64,000 nucleotides of DNA from Citrus sinensis (Eukaryota > Streptophyta > Magnoliopsida > Sapindales > Rutaceae), in assembly GCF_022201045.2 (NCBI RefSeq), contig NC_068558.1:1116001-1180000 (forward strand), in the 5' to 3' direction. Positions within the stretch are counted from its first letter, which is position 1; every line of letters begins with the position of its first letter. The notes under the pieces were generated by a model that saw only the letters and a list, made by a program, of their open reading frames with translations, was not told the DNA's origin and ran no database searches. This document shows positions 25,800 to 37,808 of this stretch, piece by piece. The translations under genes and the position numbers were made by a program.

Positions 25800-27039
25800 T
25801 GGATAGCATAAGATTTCCTTACTGACAAACATCAATATATTGGATCCTCAGTGTCTTCCACTTGAATAAATAATTTATTGCAAGAGCATTATATTTATGG
25901 TTCTTATCTGAAATTGTGAATAGATCATGGTAAATTGGTAATCCTTGTATTTCTACTATTTAAATGAGCAATGGCTATGTAGAGTAGAGAGCTACTAATC
26001 ATTCGGGTGGGTCATCCACATCTGAGGCAATTGAATGTCGATATGGAGCATGGCCCTATAAAGATATGTTGCATTATGTTGCCATCATCTTTCTTGCTTA
26101 TAAGATTCAAAGCTTTATGCTTTTAGTTCTTGCTACAGCATCAAGCTTCCAGAGTGTTTTATTTTTTGTTCTTGAAATGCTTATTCTTTCTTTATTTGGC
26201 AGAAAAACAGTTTAGCTACAATCAAGAACATTGCAAATGTCTGCTGTGTCCAGTTCTCTGCTCACTCATCTCATTTGCTGGCCTTTGGTTCTGCGGATTA
26301 CAGAACATATTGCTATGATCTTCGGAATGCCAGAGCTCCCTGGTGTGTATTGGCTGGCCATGAAAAAGCTGTGAGCTATGTCAAATTCTTGGATTCTGGA
26401 ACTCTTGTTACTGCATCCACCGATAATAAATTGAAGCTTTGGGATCTCAAAAGAACCAGTCACACTGGGCCATCTACCAATGCTTGCTCCTTAACCTTTA
26501 GTGGGCATACCAACGAGAAGGTTGGCATTTGCAGATTAGAACATAATTTGTTTCCTTTTACTATATTTAATCTGTCTGATTGTTGGCTCCTATTGGTTTG
26601 TTTTGACTTCACAACTTTGTCCTTCAGAACTTCGTGGGGTTGTCTACTGCTGATGGTTATATAGCATGTGGTTCAGAATCGAATGAGGTACAACATAAAG
26701 CATTCTTTTTTACATTGTTTTATTCCATCATTAAGTGTGAAACAATTATTCGTTTGAGGGAGTTTCTTTCATCCTTTATGCCTCATCCAAATTTTTTGCC
26801 AACAACATAACCGATGGACGATTGGGAACATGTTTGTGCTGTCTCAGGTTTATGCGTACCATAGGTCTCTGCCCATGCCAATCACTTCCTACAAGTTTGG
26901 CTCCATTGACCCTATTTCCGGTAAAGAGACTGACGATGACAACGGTCTGTTTGTTTCAAGTGTCTGTTGGAGACGGAGATCAGACATGGTTGTTGCTGCC
27001 AATTCAAGTGGGTGTATAAAAGTGCTGCAAATGGTTTAA
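21836..27039 (+). CDS. SPA2: SPA1-RELATED 2 (SPA2)-like protein, COP1 partner
   Basis: Seven exons join in phase: 21836-23407, 23794-23951, 24481-25312, 25522-25668, 26203-26520, 26628-26687 and 26848-27039. They encode 1092 residues. The N-terminal third holds segments typical of SPA2 ([38 protein letters not shown]). Residues about 310-570 form the kinase-like region, in which the usual HRDLKPxN is replaced by [10 protein letters not shown], so catalysis by the classic mechanism is unlikely. A coiled coil follows (about 605-650, [20 protein letters not shown]). The C-terminal third is a WD40 propeller with [12 protein letters not shown] and [12 protein letters not shown] blades. SPA proteins bind COP1 and form the nuclear ubiquitin ligase that represses photomorphogenesis in darkness. 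No frame break is seen. The donor after the fifth exon (AAG|GTTGGC) is weak. Confidence 0.93.
23994..24019. repeat. 26-base poly-G run in an intron
   Basis: An uninterrupted run of G follows a T tract about 40 bases after a SPA2-like exon donor. Runs of this length are unstable and hard to sequence, so its exact length is uncertain. Confidence 0.9.
25762..25796. repeat. (CT)n microsatellite in an intron
   Basis: About 17 CT units in the intron between the fourth and fifth coding exons of the SPA2-like gene. Confidence 0.95.
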
Positions 27040-28201
27040 TTTGTGTTGAGCCTCCGAAACAGATAAAAGAATAGCTGTCTTCTGGCTTCTGGCAACTTGA
27101 GCTCTTGTCTTTCCTTCAGCTGAATCAAAGAAGTTTGGGCACCAAAACCCCAAGTGTCCAGAGATATGTTTGGTTTGGGCAATGTATTTGAGATGGAAAT
27201 TCTCAAGTCAGAGCGACTCAGTATGCAGCATTTAGCATTTGCCTGGGAATGTCCTGACAGGGAAATAGCCAGGTTCCAGATTATGATTTCGGATGTATCC
27301 CCGAAAAGGCAACAGACTGGAAAAGGAAACTGTAGTGTGATATAAAAAGGTAAGATCAAGATTATTGTGAAATGTAGAATCAGAAATCAGTTTTGTCATT
27401 GGCAGGAGGATTCCTGTTTAACTGCTTTAAGTATGAAAGGGAACAATCAAGATTATTGTGAAATTCGTCCAGGCATCAGGGGATGGATTTCTTGGAATGG
27501 ATGGATCCGGTATTTTAAGATTGGAAGTCAAGAATGTGTTATGGGTATGTGAATAATTCTTTCAATTGTCTCCATCGAAAATGCACACTTGTATGGAGTC
27601 CATTAGTGCCATGCTGTGTTGTGGTTCTCAGAGTAGCCAAGAAGCATTGCTGATAATTGATTCCATCCAATTGGGCTATCCGCGTAATCAAAGCTGTAAC
27701 TACAAAAGGTGACTTGTAAATTTTATGTAAATGATAAATTTGTTCGATAGATCAGTAGATCAAAATATAGAATGATTCCATAGCCCATTCTATTTTGCCA
27801 GAAAGTGGCTTTAGTTATTCATCGTCAATATTATAAACGTCAATTTTAAAAGAATTAACTAGTTTTCCGGACAGTGGTCTTAAAGTACCCTGGCGGGTGC
27901 TTTCCGAAGGAGAATTGCATCGCTAATACGTGTAATAGGTCGTAATTTGGAAACAAGAGGCCAAAAAAACACGAGCGGAAGAAACCACCACTGAAAATCT
28001 TTCTCGAAAAGCCTTATCCTATATCACAAACTTCTAAAGTCAAAACAACATTTATACAACCAACAGACGAAGTTGTAATAGGTCTAGGTTACAGTAACAA
28101 AACTGCTAGGATTTAGCGGATAATAATTAACAAAAGGCCATGTCTCATGTCCCGTGAGTATTGGAGTATCCTATATAGAGTACAAAATTTTTGTTCACAA
28201 A
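27040..28201. other. Convergent 3' regions of the SPA2-like and MLKL-like genes
   Basis: Two genes point at each other here. The left part should be the SPA2-like 3' UTR and the right part the pseudokinase 3' UTR. The short open frames at 27154 and 27367 are not supported as genes. Confidence 0.5.
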
Positions 28202-30846
28202 CTATGCTACCTCAGAATTTGAGACATTGACTGATGATCTTCTTCTGCTTGGGCTTCTAAGGTCTTGGCCCTTCTTCAAACAGCGTCCAGACGGAATAAA
28301 CGGTGGTGATTTGGGAGGTGGCCTTGGTGATTGAGAAGTTGATGATCGCAGTGATTGAGATGTTGATGTTCTTGGTGATCGTGCTTTTGGTGCTGCTCTT
28401 CCTGATCTCATTTTTGTTGTCCCTATATGCATACGCAATAAAATTCTCTAGTCACATTAGGAGTTTCGAATGAAATTTGGCAAAAGTGAGTGGTAACCAC
28501 TGCGCTTTCAGAAATTATTAGAACTGAAATTCTATGCAGAATGGATTCATGAAATGCTAACTCACCTGGACCTTTTTTGACCTTGACACCAGTGGATTGC
28601 TTGATCTTGCCCGAATTCTTGGAACAAACTGATCTTGTATCAACATTACAGATATTTTTCTCCGGCATATTGTCAGAACAGGCAGATTTAGTGTCAGTAT
28701 TGTAGATGTTATTCTCTGAAACCACAAGTTTAGTATCAGAATTAGAAATATTCTTCTCTGGAACCTCGGATTTAACTTCTGAATTAGAAATACTGTTCTC
28801 CGGAACCGCTGGTTTAGTATCAGAACTGGAAACATTCTTCTCCAGAGCCATGGATTGAATCAACCTTGAAACACTACCCTGCATTTTCTTGTTCGGGGAC
28901 TCGGATCTTACTGACCTTGTATCAAAATTTGAAACTTTCTTGCCAAAAGCCTCAGAATAAACTGATCTCATATCAAAAGTAACAGATTTCACGTCAGAGC
29001 AAACTGATCTTGTCTCGGTCACTGGTACCATTCCCTCATCTCCTGCGGAAAAAACCTCATCCTTACAAGTTGAGGCTACATCACTACCTAACTCCCAATG
29101 CTTACCTTTATTACTCGAATTAGCCTTCTCTTTTTCAGCTATTTTATATGCAAACATTTGAAATGGAATTTGTGATACTGGCGCTACATCAGGGCAGCCC
29201 TCTCCTACAAATTTCCTTACAAATCCTGCCTCTATGTCGCAGTAATCTGCTAGCGGTGATTGAAACTCGGACCGTGCGATGTCAGGGTTATTTGCCATGA
29301 ACTTCTTGATGTAACGTAAAATTCGACAAATGGACGAGAAACTTGGACGCTGAGATGGATTTGTGTGCCAACATTTTTTGGTTAAGTTCACGAGGTATTT
29401 CGGAGAACCTGATGGGAAGAGAGGCCTCTCCCCTGCTCTTATATTTTTGGTCATCTTGTCTCCTTGAAGATGCCCATCTTCAAAAGGAACTTTCCCAGTT
29501 AAAAGCTCAAAGCAAAGCATTCCAAAGCTGTAGACATCTGCCTTCTCTGAGCACTTGGAAGTAGAAGTACTTCCAGTCCCTTCTTGCTCCGCCAGAACTT
29601 CCGGGGCATACCATATATAAGGGTTTGGCGCAGTCTGGTTTTGTGGTGATGCTGGTGGTGTGTTTCGAGATGCGTAAGTTCTGGCAGTGGATAAACCAAA
29701 CCCAGAAACTTTTACATGAAAATAGCCTTCCATACTCCTGCCCTTGAGGTAAATATTTGAAGGGTTCAATTCTCCGTGATAGATCTTTTGTGCATGGAGA
29801 AATTCCATACCTCTTGCAATCTGAAGCATGATATCAACAACAACAGGTAGAGAGAATGAATTCCGCCTTCTTGAACCAAATGTCTCCCTCATGTAGCAGG
29901 ACAAATCCTTGCTCATTAACTCCATTACGAGAAAAAATTCCTTTTTCTCCTCATCACAAAATCCACATAGGTATTGCACTATGTTGGGGTGTGAAAGGGA
30001 GAGCATAGTCGAAATCTCGGCATTTAGCGATTCCAGTTCCCCGTAGAAATGCCTCAGGACAAAGCTATCTCCTAACCATTGAATTTCCTTAAACTGGCTG
30101 CTTGCACCTAATCTTCTTCTCACCTGGTAATCCTTACCTCCTAACAAAATTGAACTAGGAAAAAGTTTAACGTTACTTGGATCGGTACCATTGAGTTTCT
30201 TGAGCAGCATGTCTACAAGCCGCTGCTCGTTCTTTGTCAAAACAACAGATCCTAATCTTTTCTTCTCCTTCAGTGCGTCAATAAGAAGCCATTTATCTTC
30301 CTTATAAGCACTCTCAAACTCATTACAGACTTCTCGAGGGATCAAATACTCCTTCCCAAATCTCAATTGGAAAAGTTTAGGGTCATTCCATTCCCTGTCA
30401 TATTTTCTTGCAAATGCTACTCTCCTTCTTTGCATCTCATCTGGGTCAAGCCCTGAGATTTCACCAGCAGCCTCAATGGCCTCAATCACAGCGGGGAAGT
30501 AGCAAAGCAAATTGTGAATATGAAATTCAACACAATCTTTGTTTTGATGGAGACTAATTGCTTTACCCCACCAATCTTTATAATCCAAGCATTGCTTAAC
30601 ATAATGCTCTCCTTCTCTAAAGACCTTCTGAAGCTCTCTCAAAGGTTGTTCAAGAGCTTTCCACTTTGTGTTCTTCTCTTCCGATTTTAAGAAAAGCCTG
30701 ATTTCCTCAGCAACTGTGGAAAAGGCTAAAGTAAAGATGTCAAGAAGCAAACAACACTGTCGCTGATTGATTTGAATATCATCTTTCAACACCATGAGAG
30801 CCTTTAAACTTCCCAGAACCTCGCCCACCTGCCTGAATTGCTCCAT
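28202..30846 (-). CDS. Plant MLKL-type pseudokinase (DUF1221 family)
   Basis: Two exons, 30846-28566 and 28422-28202, join in phase to give 833 residues. The family start MEQFRQVGEVLGSLKALMV is used; the frame opens 13 codons earlier, but that part looks like leader. Residues about 1-200 are the helical N-terminal domain (DUF1221, HeLo-like). Residues about 245-515 have a protein-kinase fold that lacks catalytic residues: HGELNPSN stands where HRDLKPEN is expected (about 357), and SGFGLS replaces DFG (about 382). The region near the usual VAIK lysine reads VLRHF. The tail holds degenerate repeats built on (N/S)xDT(R/K)SV and a basic proline/serine end. Plant MLKL proteins carry this HeLo plus pseudokinase layout and take part in immunity, reported as oligomers at membranes or microtubules. 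At5g41730 is the likely Arabidopsis counterpart. The family call is strong; the immune role here is inferred. Confidence 0.88.
28620..29020 (-). repeat. Degenerate repeat array in the MLKL-like tail
   Basis: In the tail after the pseudokinase domain, units of about 16-18 residues recur, for example FDTRSVRSESPNKK, SSDTKPAVPENSIS, NSEVKSEVPEKNIS, NSDTKLVVSENNIY and NVDTRSVCSKNSGK. The reading frame is kept throughout. Such low-complexity serine and acidic repeats often vary in number between alleles. Confidence 0.75.
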
Positions 30847-31500
30847 ACGAGGCCTAATCCACGATATGGGTATCCCGGAAAACACACCAGGTGCTCTCCA
30901 ATTAAAAATTCAATACCAAATTCAAGCAACAGATCTTTTCAATCTAATCTACAGTTCTAAATTCAACGGCAATTAACATGCAGGACCTGCAACAAAACAA
31001 AAACAACGCAATGATACTTCAGCAGATATCAAAATCAGGAGATCAGATGAAAAAAGAAATAAAGTGAATAAATTGAAGCGAGTTAAAGGTGATCAAAACC
31101 TTTAATCGAAATTTTTGATTCTAAAAGAGCATCCAACAAACACAGCCTGATTCCAATCAAACTCTTCTGAGCCCAAACCAAATCCAGATGAATTCTACCT
31201 AATCTGGAAAATGAACTAAAGCAATCCATATCCATTTGGTATTTAAAAATAAATAAAGGAACAACAGAAAAATAAAATTTCAAAGCAGAAGAGAAAAAGA
31301 AGAACACAAACCTTTTAATGAAATTGGGAGCATGTCCAAAAGGGTACCTGAGACTGAAACTGAAACCGAAACAATACAAAACACCTGGCGAAGTATCTGG
31401 TGGCTCAGGTTTTGCTAAAATTGAAAAATGAAAAAATAGCTTTGACCAACAATCGAGCAAAACAAGAGAAACGGAACTTCCAATAACACCTGTGTTTTGT
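30847..31500 (-). other. 5' leader of the MLKL-like gene with probable intron
   Basis: On the minus strand a leader-like exon (about 31460-31349) ends at CTCAG|GTACCC, and an acceptor (TTTGTTGCAG) lies near 30985. This suggests one leader intron before the coding exon. No TATA box is obvious. An open frame at 31083-31460 spans this leader and is probably not translated. Confidence 0.4.
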
Positions 31501-31963
31501 TATGTTATGTAACAGACTTTCTATGTCTGTTTTGTTTTCTGGAGGCAATCAACTTACAAAGCCACGATCATTTCTTCTCTCCTTCCTGTTTTTATTTAAA
31601 TAAAAAATTGAAATTATAGAGTCGTGGCCGTTGAACAGGTCCGATTTCTTTGGCGTCACGTAAAAATGTCTTCCCGCGGGTTTCGTCTTATTTTTATTTA
31701 TTTATTCTTTTTATTTTTGAAAAGCCGTTGAGCTCTTTCAACGCTTTAACGGCGTCGCTTTTACAAGTGTAGTACGTTTGTTAAATTCTTTTCAAAGGAA
31801 CGGCATTTGTTACCATTAATTCAATTACTTTTAGAGTAATTCTAACTTCATAGTTAATGTATTTGTTCGTTAATGTGAAACGTCAGTATGTTTTCAATTT
31901 TAGCAAATACAATTTGTTCACATTAGATTTCTTAAACTTTTTTTTTTTTTGGGTCATTTAGTG

Positions 31964-32104
31964 GGATCCAGCTATGGTGCCACAGTTGTATGGTACCACA
32001 GCTGGATCCAACTATTGGATCTAGCTCTGGTGACAACTGTGGGCTAGATCCAATGGTTGGATCCATCTGTGGTACCATACAACAGTGGTACCACAGATTT
32101 GTCC
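31964..32104. mobile_element. 141-bp Mutator-type MITE
   Basis: It is flanked by a perfect 9-bp duplication (CATTTAGTG, 31955-31963 and 32105-32113). The two halves are imperfect inverted copies sharing GTTGTATGGTACCACAG and GGATCCAAC. It lies upstream of the minus-strand pseudokinase gene and is noncoding. Same family as 6452 and 38965. Confidence 0.88.
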
Positions 32105-34210
32105 CATTTAGTGACCGAGTCTGGCAGTATTAAATTCATTTGATCGGCAATTATTCTTTACAAGGTTGGCAATCGAGCAAAGTGATACCACGTGGCAGAA
32201 TACGGAAGGATTTAGACCCAAATAACTTATTTTCGGATAACTATTGGTTGTTTGAAAGGCTTAGGCTTTCATGTAGATTTAAAATAAAATTTATTTAATC
32301 AGCCTTTTTATTAATAGACTTTATTTAAATAGAGTTTTTATTAAAAATATTTTAGTTATTTGGTTATTAATGAAATTTTTTATTAAATATTATAAAATTA
32401 TTTTAATAGATAAATTTCTAAAAGTTGTGTTATTAGAAGAATAAAATAAAATTATAAAATAAATTAAGGGCATTTTAAATAATTTAACTCCTTAAATAAG
32501 CTTTACGACCTATACTATCAAAAGCTCAAGATTTAAAGTTTTGTTAGTAGAGACAAATTAAAATAACTTATTTAATTTTTAAAAGTTCTACTTAAAATAT
32601 AATTAAATTAAATTAAATTAATTTTTTAAAAAAATATTTATGAAATTAAATAAGTAATTTTAATCCTTAAATAAGTCATACTAAATATATAATTTATAGT
32701 ATCAAATCCAAATAAGTCATATTAAATTTACAATTTGTAGTATTAAATCCGAATGTGTATTCTATTTTTGTAGCGTACCAAAAATTAAACATGAAAATGA
32801 CTTTTTAAGAAGAAAAAAGGGTCAGTCCTTTTGACCTTTGTGTTTCGTGTCCAGGAACTTTGATAAATCTTCCAAAACCGAATGCGATTATTATATTTGG
32901 GAAAACGACTTTGAAAGCGTCGTAGCTGGTAGTAACCTGAGCCGGCGGCTAATATTTTCTAAACCCACTCTCGGTTTGACTTTTGAGTACTCAAACATCA
33001 CTGATAATTGGATGGAGTAGATGTATTTTTCTTAAATATTAGTAAAATTTAAGTTGGCCTTAATAAATTTTTAATTATAAAATTCATACTGCCCCAAAAG
33101 ATCATAATATTGATCTAGCTTGAGCATAGTAAATTTTTAATTATAAATAATAATACACTTACGATGATTAAAATATTATTGTTCCCAAAAAAAAACTTAA
33201 CTTTAATGATTTCTCAAATAAAAATAAGTTTTTTTTTTTTTTAATTTCAAATGTAATAGGGGAATATTTGATACAAACAAGTAAACTTAAGTCCTTATCT
33301 AATAAATTTAGAAAATAGAATTATTAAGATGTTATTATCACATTTAACGACTATATTCTAATGGGTGGAGATATTTTCACCTAATTTTATATGTCAACCT
33401 ATCCTACTTTTATAAAATAATTATTACAAGTTCACACTAATTTTAAAAAATACAAATCAATAATAAGTTTAGTCACACTTAAGCAATTAAATTACTCTTA
33501 TATTTAATTATGACATAAGTCCTTCGACAATCTTTGACTGTTAAGATTGCTTTAATATAACTTTAATTTAATATTTTACTCTTATAATATATAATAATAA
33601 AATAGTCCAAAGAAATATATGCTAGCTATTATATTTAATAGTTTAGACATTTTGTTTTGTGACTTATAATTTATTTTTTAGGTAAAATACAATAATTTTC
33701 AATATCCCAACACGTAATAAGATAATATGTCAGTCTAATAAATTTCATGAGAATTATGTCATAAAAATATTTTGTTAGTTTGATTAAAGATTAATAGTCA
33801 AACAAATAAATTAGTCTCCGATACTTTTAACTTAAGAAAGTAAAATAGTCAAATTAAATTTGGGCTAAAATAATATCAATAGCCAAATATAACAAATAAT
33901 AGTAAACAAAAAAAAAAAAGACAGATTCAATTGATTAATTGTCTAACTTTTTTGTTATTGAATTTTTAAAATAATGTCAATGATTTTATAATTATTTAAA
34001 AAAAAAGATGGTGGATTTACAAAAATAATGGGGTGGAAATATTAATACCCAATTCCAACCTAAATACAACCCAATCCAATAAAAAAATTGGCCTAGCTCA
34101 AATTTTGTGGGTCCAACTAAAATAAGTGGCCCAAATATGAGGCCCTCTCTTTGAACTCAGGCGAGCGAGCTGGCACCAGAGCACCAACATAGGCTGAGAA
34201 AGCAAGCGGA
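32105..34210. other. AT-rich intergenic DNA
   Basis: Very AT-rich with many short A/T runs and no supported gene. The last 100 bases become GC-richer and are likely promoter and leader of the transporter gene. Confidence 0.5.
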
Positions 34211-34694
34211 ATGAAAACTACGAAAGGCAGCAGCAGTGCATGTGTTTGGTGCTCACTGATAATTCTAATTATCGAACGCGATGCAGTGGTATTTCGTTGC
34301 TACACTTCTCACCATTCTTACAAGTTCTCAGGTCAGTTCCTAAACTTCGAACTCGTCTCTTATTTTCAAAATCTTTCCACGTGTCCGCTTTTTCACTCCC
34401 GATTTAGATCTCGTTTCATTTATGCTATTGCTGCTTTCAAATTTTAATCTACAAGCTACAAGATACGTGTCTTGATATTGTTTGCTTGATCTGATAACAA
34501 ATCAGCTAGGTCAATGTGTTGTTAATTATGAACCTCTTTATCTCTTTGTTACCGATTTATGAATATATTTAATTTTCATTTTTTAAAATCTGCTGAATAT
34601 CATTATATTTTTTTAAATTGAAATAAATCTCGATTCTGTATTATTATTATTATATTTACGCGCAGGGGATTTTGACAACTCTCTCTCAAAGTAA
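34211..34694 (+). other. Upstream ORF overlapping the transporter start
   Basis: An ATG at 34211, in a different frame from the transporter start at 34281, reads through the first exon. After splicing (34331 to 34666) it stops at TAA 34692-34694, giving 49 codons. It would overlap the main frame by over 70 coding bases, so ribosomes using it could not easily reach the main start. This matters only if transcription begins upstream of 34211, which is not known. Confidence 0.5.
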
Positions 34695-37103
34695 TGGAGG
34701 CTATAAGTATGATTACGCGACCGTTCCATTTCTCGCTGAAGTTTTCAAGGTAATTCTCACTCCATAACTTTGTTTACTACTAGCAGCAGATCACTTGGCG
34801 TAACTAATTCTGAATTTTAAAAAATTTATGGCAAATTTCTGATGAATTACCTATATATATTTCGCATTTAAATGCAGCTGGTGGTTTCTAGTATACTTCT
34901 CTGGAGAGAGTGGCGGATGCCATCTTCTCCAAAGATGACCACAGAATGGAGGAGCGTGCGCTTGTTTCCCATTCCTTCAATCATATATCTAGTTCACAAT
35001 AATGTTCAATTTGCCACTCTGACTTACGTGGACACGTCCACGTATCAAATCATGGGTAATCTGAAGATTGTTACAACTGGCATACTATTCAGGTTTTTAT
35101 ATATATTGACCACTGATATAATTTTAATTGATTTTTATTCACAGTCATTGCTGTTAATTTACTAGAGTTTTACTTTCTGCAAATTTTTCAGGCTCTTTCT
35201 GAGGAGGAGACTCTCTACGTTGCAGTGGATGGCAATTGTTCTATTAGCTGTTGGAACTACCACAAGCCAGGTGATATTAGGAAACTGTTTTATGTGGCTA
35301 TTTTTTTCCATCATATGCCTGTGGATAAAGATAATACATGAATTTCAGAGAGATTGTACGAAACAGTTTCAAGAATTTCTACAGTCATCTACCTCGTAAC
35401 TTGTGCATTTGCGTTCTGCAGTGGACTTGAATAATGATTCCTGATATTAGAATCCGTTCAAAATACCTTCCCTTCTATGTGAAACTCTCTCTTTTTATTT
35501 TCTCTGGTGGTGAAAAACTTAGTTTCAGAATTTCTCAACTATGACTGCTCATATTATGATGAAATCTCTGGTTGAGTGTCCTTTTGTTCTCTTCATTGTT
35601 TTAGGTTAAAGGTTGTGGAGAAGCTTTATGCGACTCTCTATTTGCAGCACCAATCCAAGGATATCTGTTGGGAGTTCTATCTGCTTGTCTATCAGCACTA
35701 GCAGGTGTCTACACAGAGTTTCTGATGAAGAAGAATAATGACAGCTTGTACTGGCAGAATGTACAATTATATACGTAGGTATCCCTTCTCTACACCGTCT
35801 TGCTTGTTTAGGAATCATCAACCATATGCTATCTTTCAGAAACTTCACCTAGCTGCCATCTATTCTCTTCTCTTGTATGTTGTCAATTCTTAACACTACT
35901 CTATTTGTGCTTTTTTGGAGAATAAGATATTAATAACTCAATCGAAATAAAATCATCCCCAAGAACAAAATGTTTGTTATGCTTAATAAATTTATGATCA
36001 TTAGCTACCCTTATCACAGTTTCTCAAAATTTATGTGATCTTAGGTTTTTCTTGGCATAAGTTCTCAAATTATCGCTATCATGTGCTTTCTCTCTGAAAA
36101 CTATGCCGACTATATTGGTGATATATAGGCATTGTGCCCTTTTTCAGGTTTGGCGCAATTTTTAATATGTTCCGGCTGCTACTGGATGATTTTAGAGGAG
36201 GATTTGAGAAAGGACCTTGGTGGCAACGCCTTTTTGATGGATATAACATTACAACTTGGATGGTTGTTTTCAATCTTGGATCCACTGGCTTGTTGGTTTC
36301 ATGGTTGATGAAATATGCTGACAATATCATAAAGGTAACACTTTCTTCTGTTGGAATGCTGACATTCTAATGTTTTCCTCATCTCATCATGCATGACATG
36401 AAAATCTGTCGTTGTTGAGTTGATCTTTCTGCAAGATGAATTTAATAATTGAGCTTTAATTAGTTAATTAATTAAAAAAAAAAAGAGCTTCTATCAGACT
36501 TCTTTCAAGTGATGACTTTAGGAGTAACATGTATATTTTTGCTGTTGAACCCATGTTGTTTATGCTGCCAGCTAAATATGATCTTTCCTTTTGGGGTTGG
36601 CACAGTCTCTCTTTGGCTCAGCATGACGGTAGTTGGGTTATAACTTATAAACATGCTATTTTGTGCTTTTGGGGATACCAGAATATTAGTAGAAGAAATA
36701 TTATAGTCATACTCTTCTCCAATTTTGGCAACTTTCATTTTTCTTGTTTTGGTTGACATTGATTTATGCTTCTTGCAGGTTTATTCCACATCAATGGCAA
36801 TGTTGCTAACAATGGTTTTATCTGTATACCTTTTCAATTTTAAGCCTACACTGCAGGTAAGTCTTTCATGCAACCTCTCTATCATTAGTTCATTACTTGT
36901 TGACAATTTGCTCTGATAATTGATGATAATTTTTTTCTTCTTTTCTGGAAATACTGCAGCTATTCTTGGGTATTATTATCTGTATGATGTCATTGCACAT
37001 GTATTTTGCTCCACCTGGCATGCTTGTGGATATACCGTCAACTGCGAAAGCGGCACCTGATAGTCTAAGAGAAGTTTCTGTTGAACGAAGAACAGATTCC
37101 TGA
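34281..37103 (+). CDS. CMP-sialic acid transporter-like nucleotide-sugar transporter
   Basis: Eight exons join in phase: 34281-34331, 34666-34749, 34878-35092, 35192-35270, 35605-35774, 36148-36334, 36779-36856 and 36960-37103. They encode 335 residues. The protein begins MQWYFVATLLTILTSSQGIL and has about ten hydrophobic segments, with conserved stretches YDYATVPFLAEVFKL, VHNNVQFATLTYVDTSTYQI, NLKIVTTGILFR, ALAGVYTEFLMK and MKYADNIIKVYSTSMAMLLT. These mark the NST family of Golgi nucleotide-sugar/CMP-sialic acid transporters (Arabidopsis At5g41760). Family members are antiporters in the Golgi membrane. Because plants have little or no sialic acid, the natural substrate may be another nucleotide sugar. 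I chose ATG 34281 because the N-terminus matches the family from that residue. The length is normal and no frame is broken. Confidence 0.95.
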
Positions 37104-37808
37104 CTTTTTTTCAAGGTGTAGGAAACTAATGTTTAAGCAAGGTGGGCAGAGAAGCTTGCATAGATTTTTTGTTTATCTGGAGCAAAGTAATTTGAGCATT
37201 ACGGAAGTGGGTACCTCACTATTGATAGTGGAAAAGCATTTATATGCCTGGGATAAGAACCATTTCTTAAGCATCTGAATTTTTCTGGAACCAGAAGTTG
37301 CTCCAAAGAAAGTGATTAGACCTACCAGGTGGGAATTTTGCCAAAAGTTGTCAAAGCAAAAAACTAAGCTTGCCGATTTGTGCATCGGAATTTCTGCTGC
37401 ATATACTTTGTTGAAAGTCAAATGTATGTGTACATGTTGTGAGACTGAGAAGAGAAAGAAAATAGTTGAGACTGGTGTTGGAAAAATCTTTTTCCCACCA
37501 ATAACATTCACATATCCAAGTTAAATAAAGAGAAATTTCGGTATTGTATTCACTTTGGTCGATTGCTGATCTTTTCTGCAGTTTACTTTTTCATAATCTT
37601 GAGATTATCGGTGTTGTATTTCCATGTCCTCCGATTTTGCCAACGTGTCTTGGCCGCTGCCTTACGAAGAGGTGGGATTTTTCATGGGAAATTATTCCTC
37701 AACCACCACAAAAATATCAAAAGTACAAGTAACTATAAGTTTCTGATAACATATTAGAATCATTTTGAGATTTAATTTTATGCCAACCGAGTGACTAATC
37801 ACTTTTCA
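37104..37808. other. 3' UTR of the transporter and spacer
   Basis: No gene is supported. The left part should be the 3' UTR of the transporter. It ends at the 9-bp duplication (CACTTTTCA, 37800-37808) bounding the next element. Confidence 0.45.

Noticed and set aside
31083-31460. 125-codon open frame on the minus strand
   Set aside because: It spans the probable leader exon and leader intron of the MLKL-like gene and has no domain.
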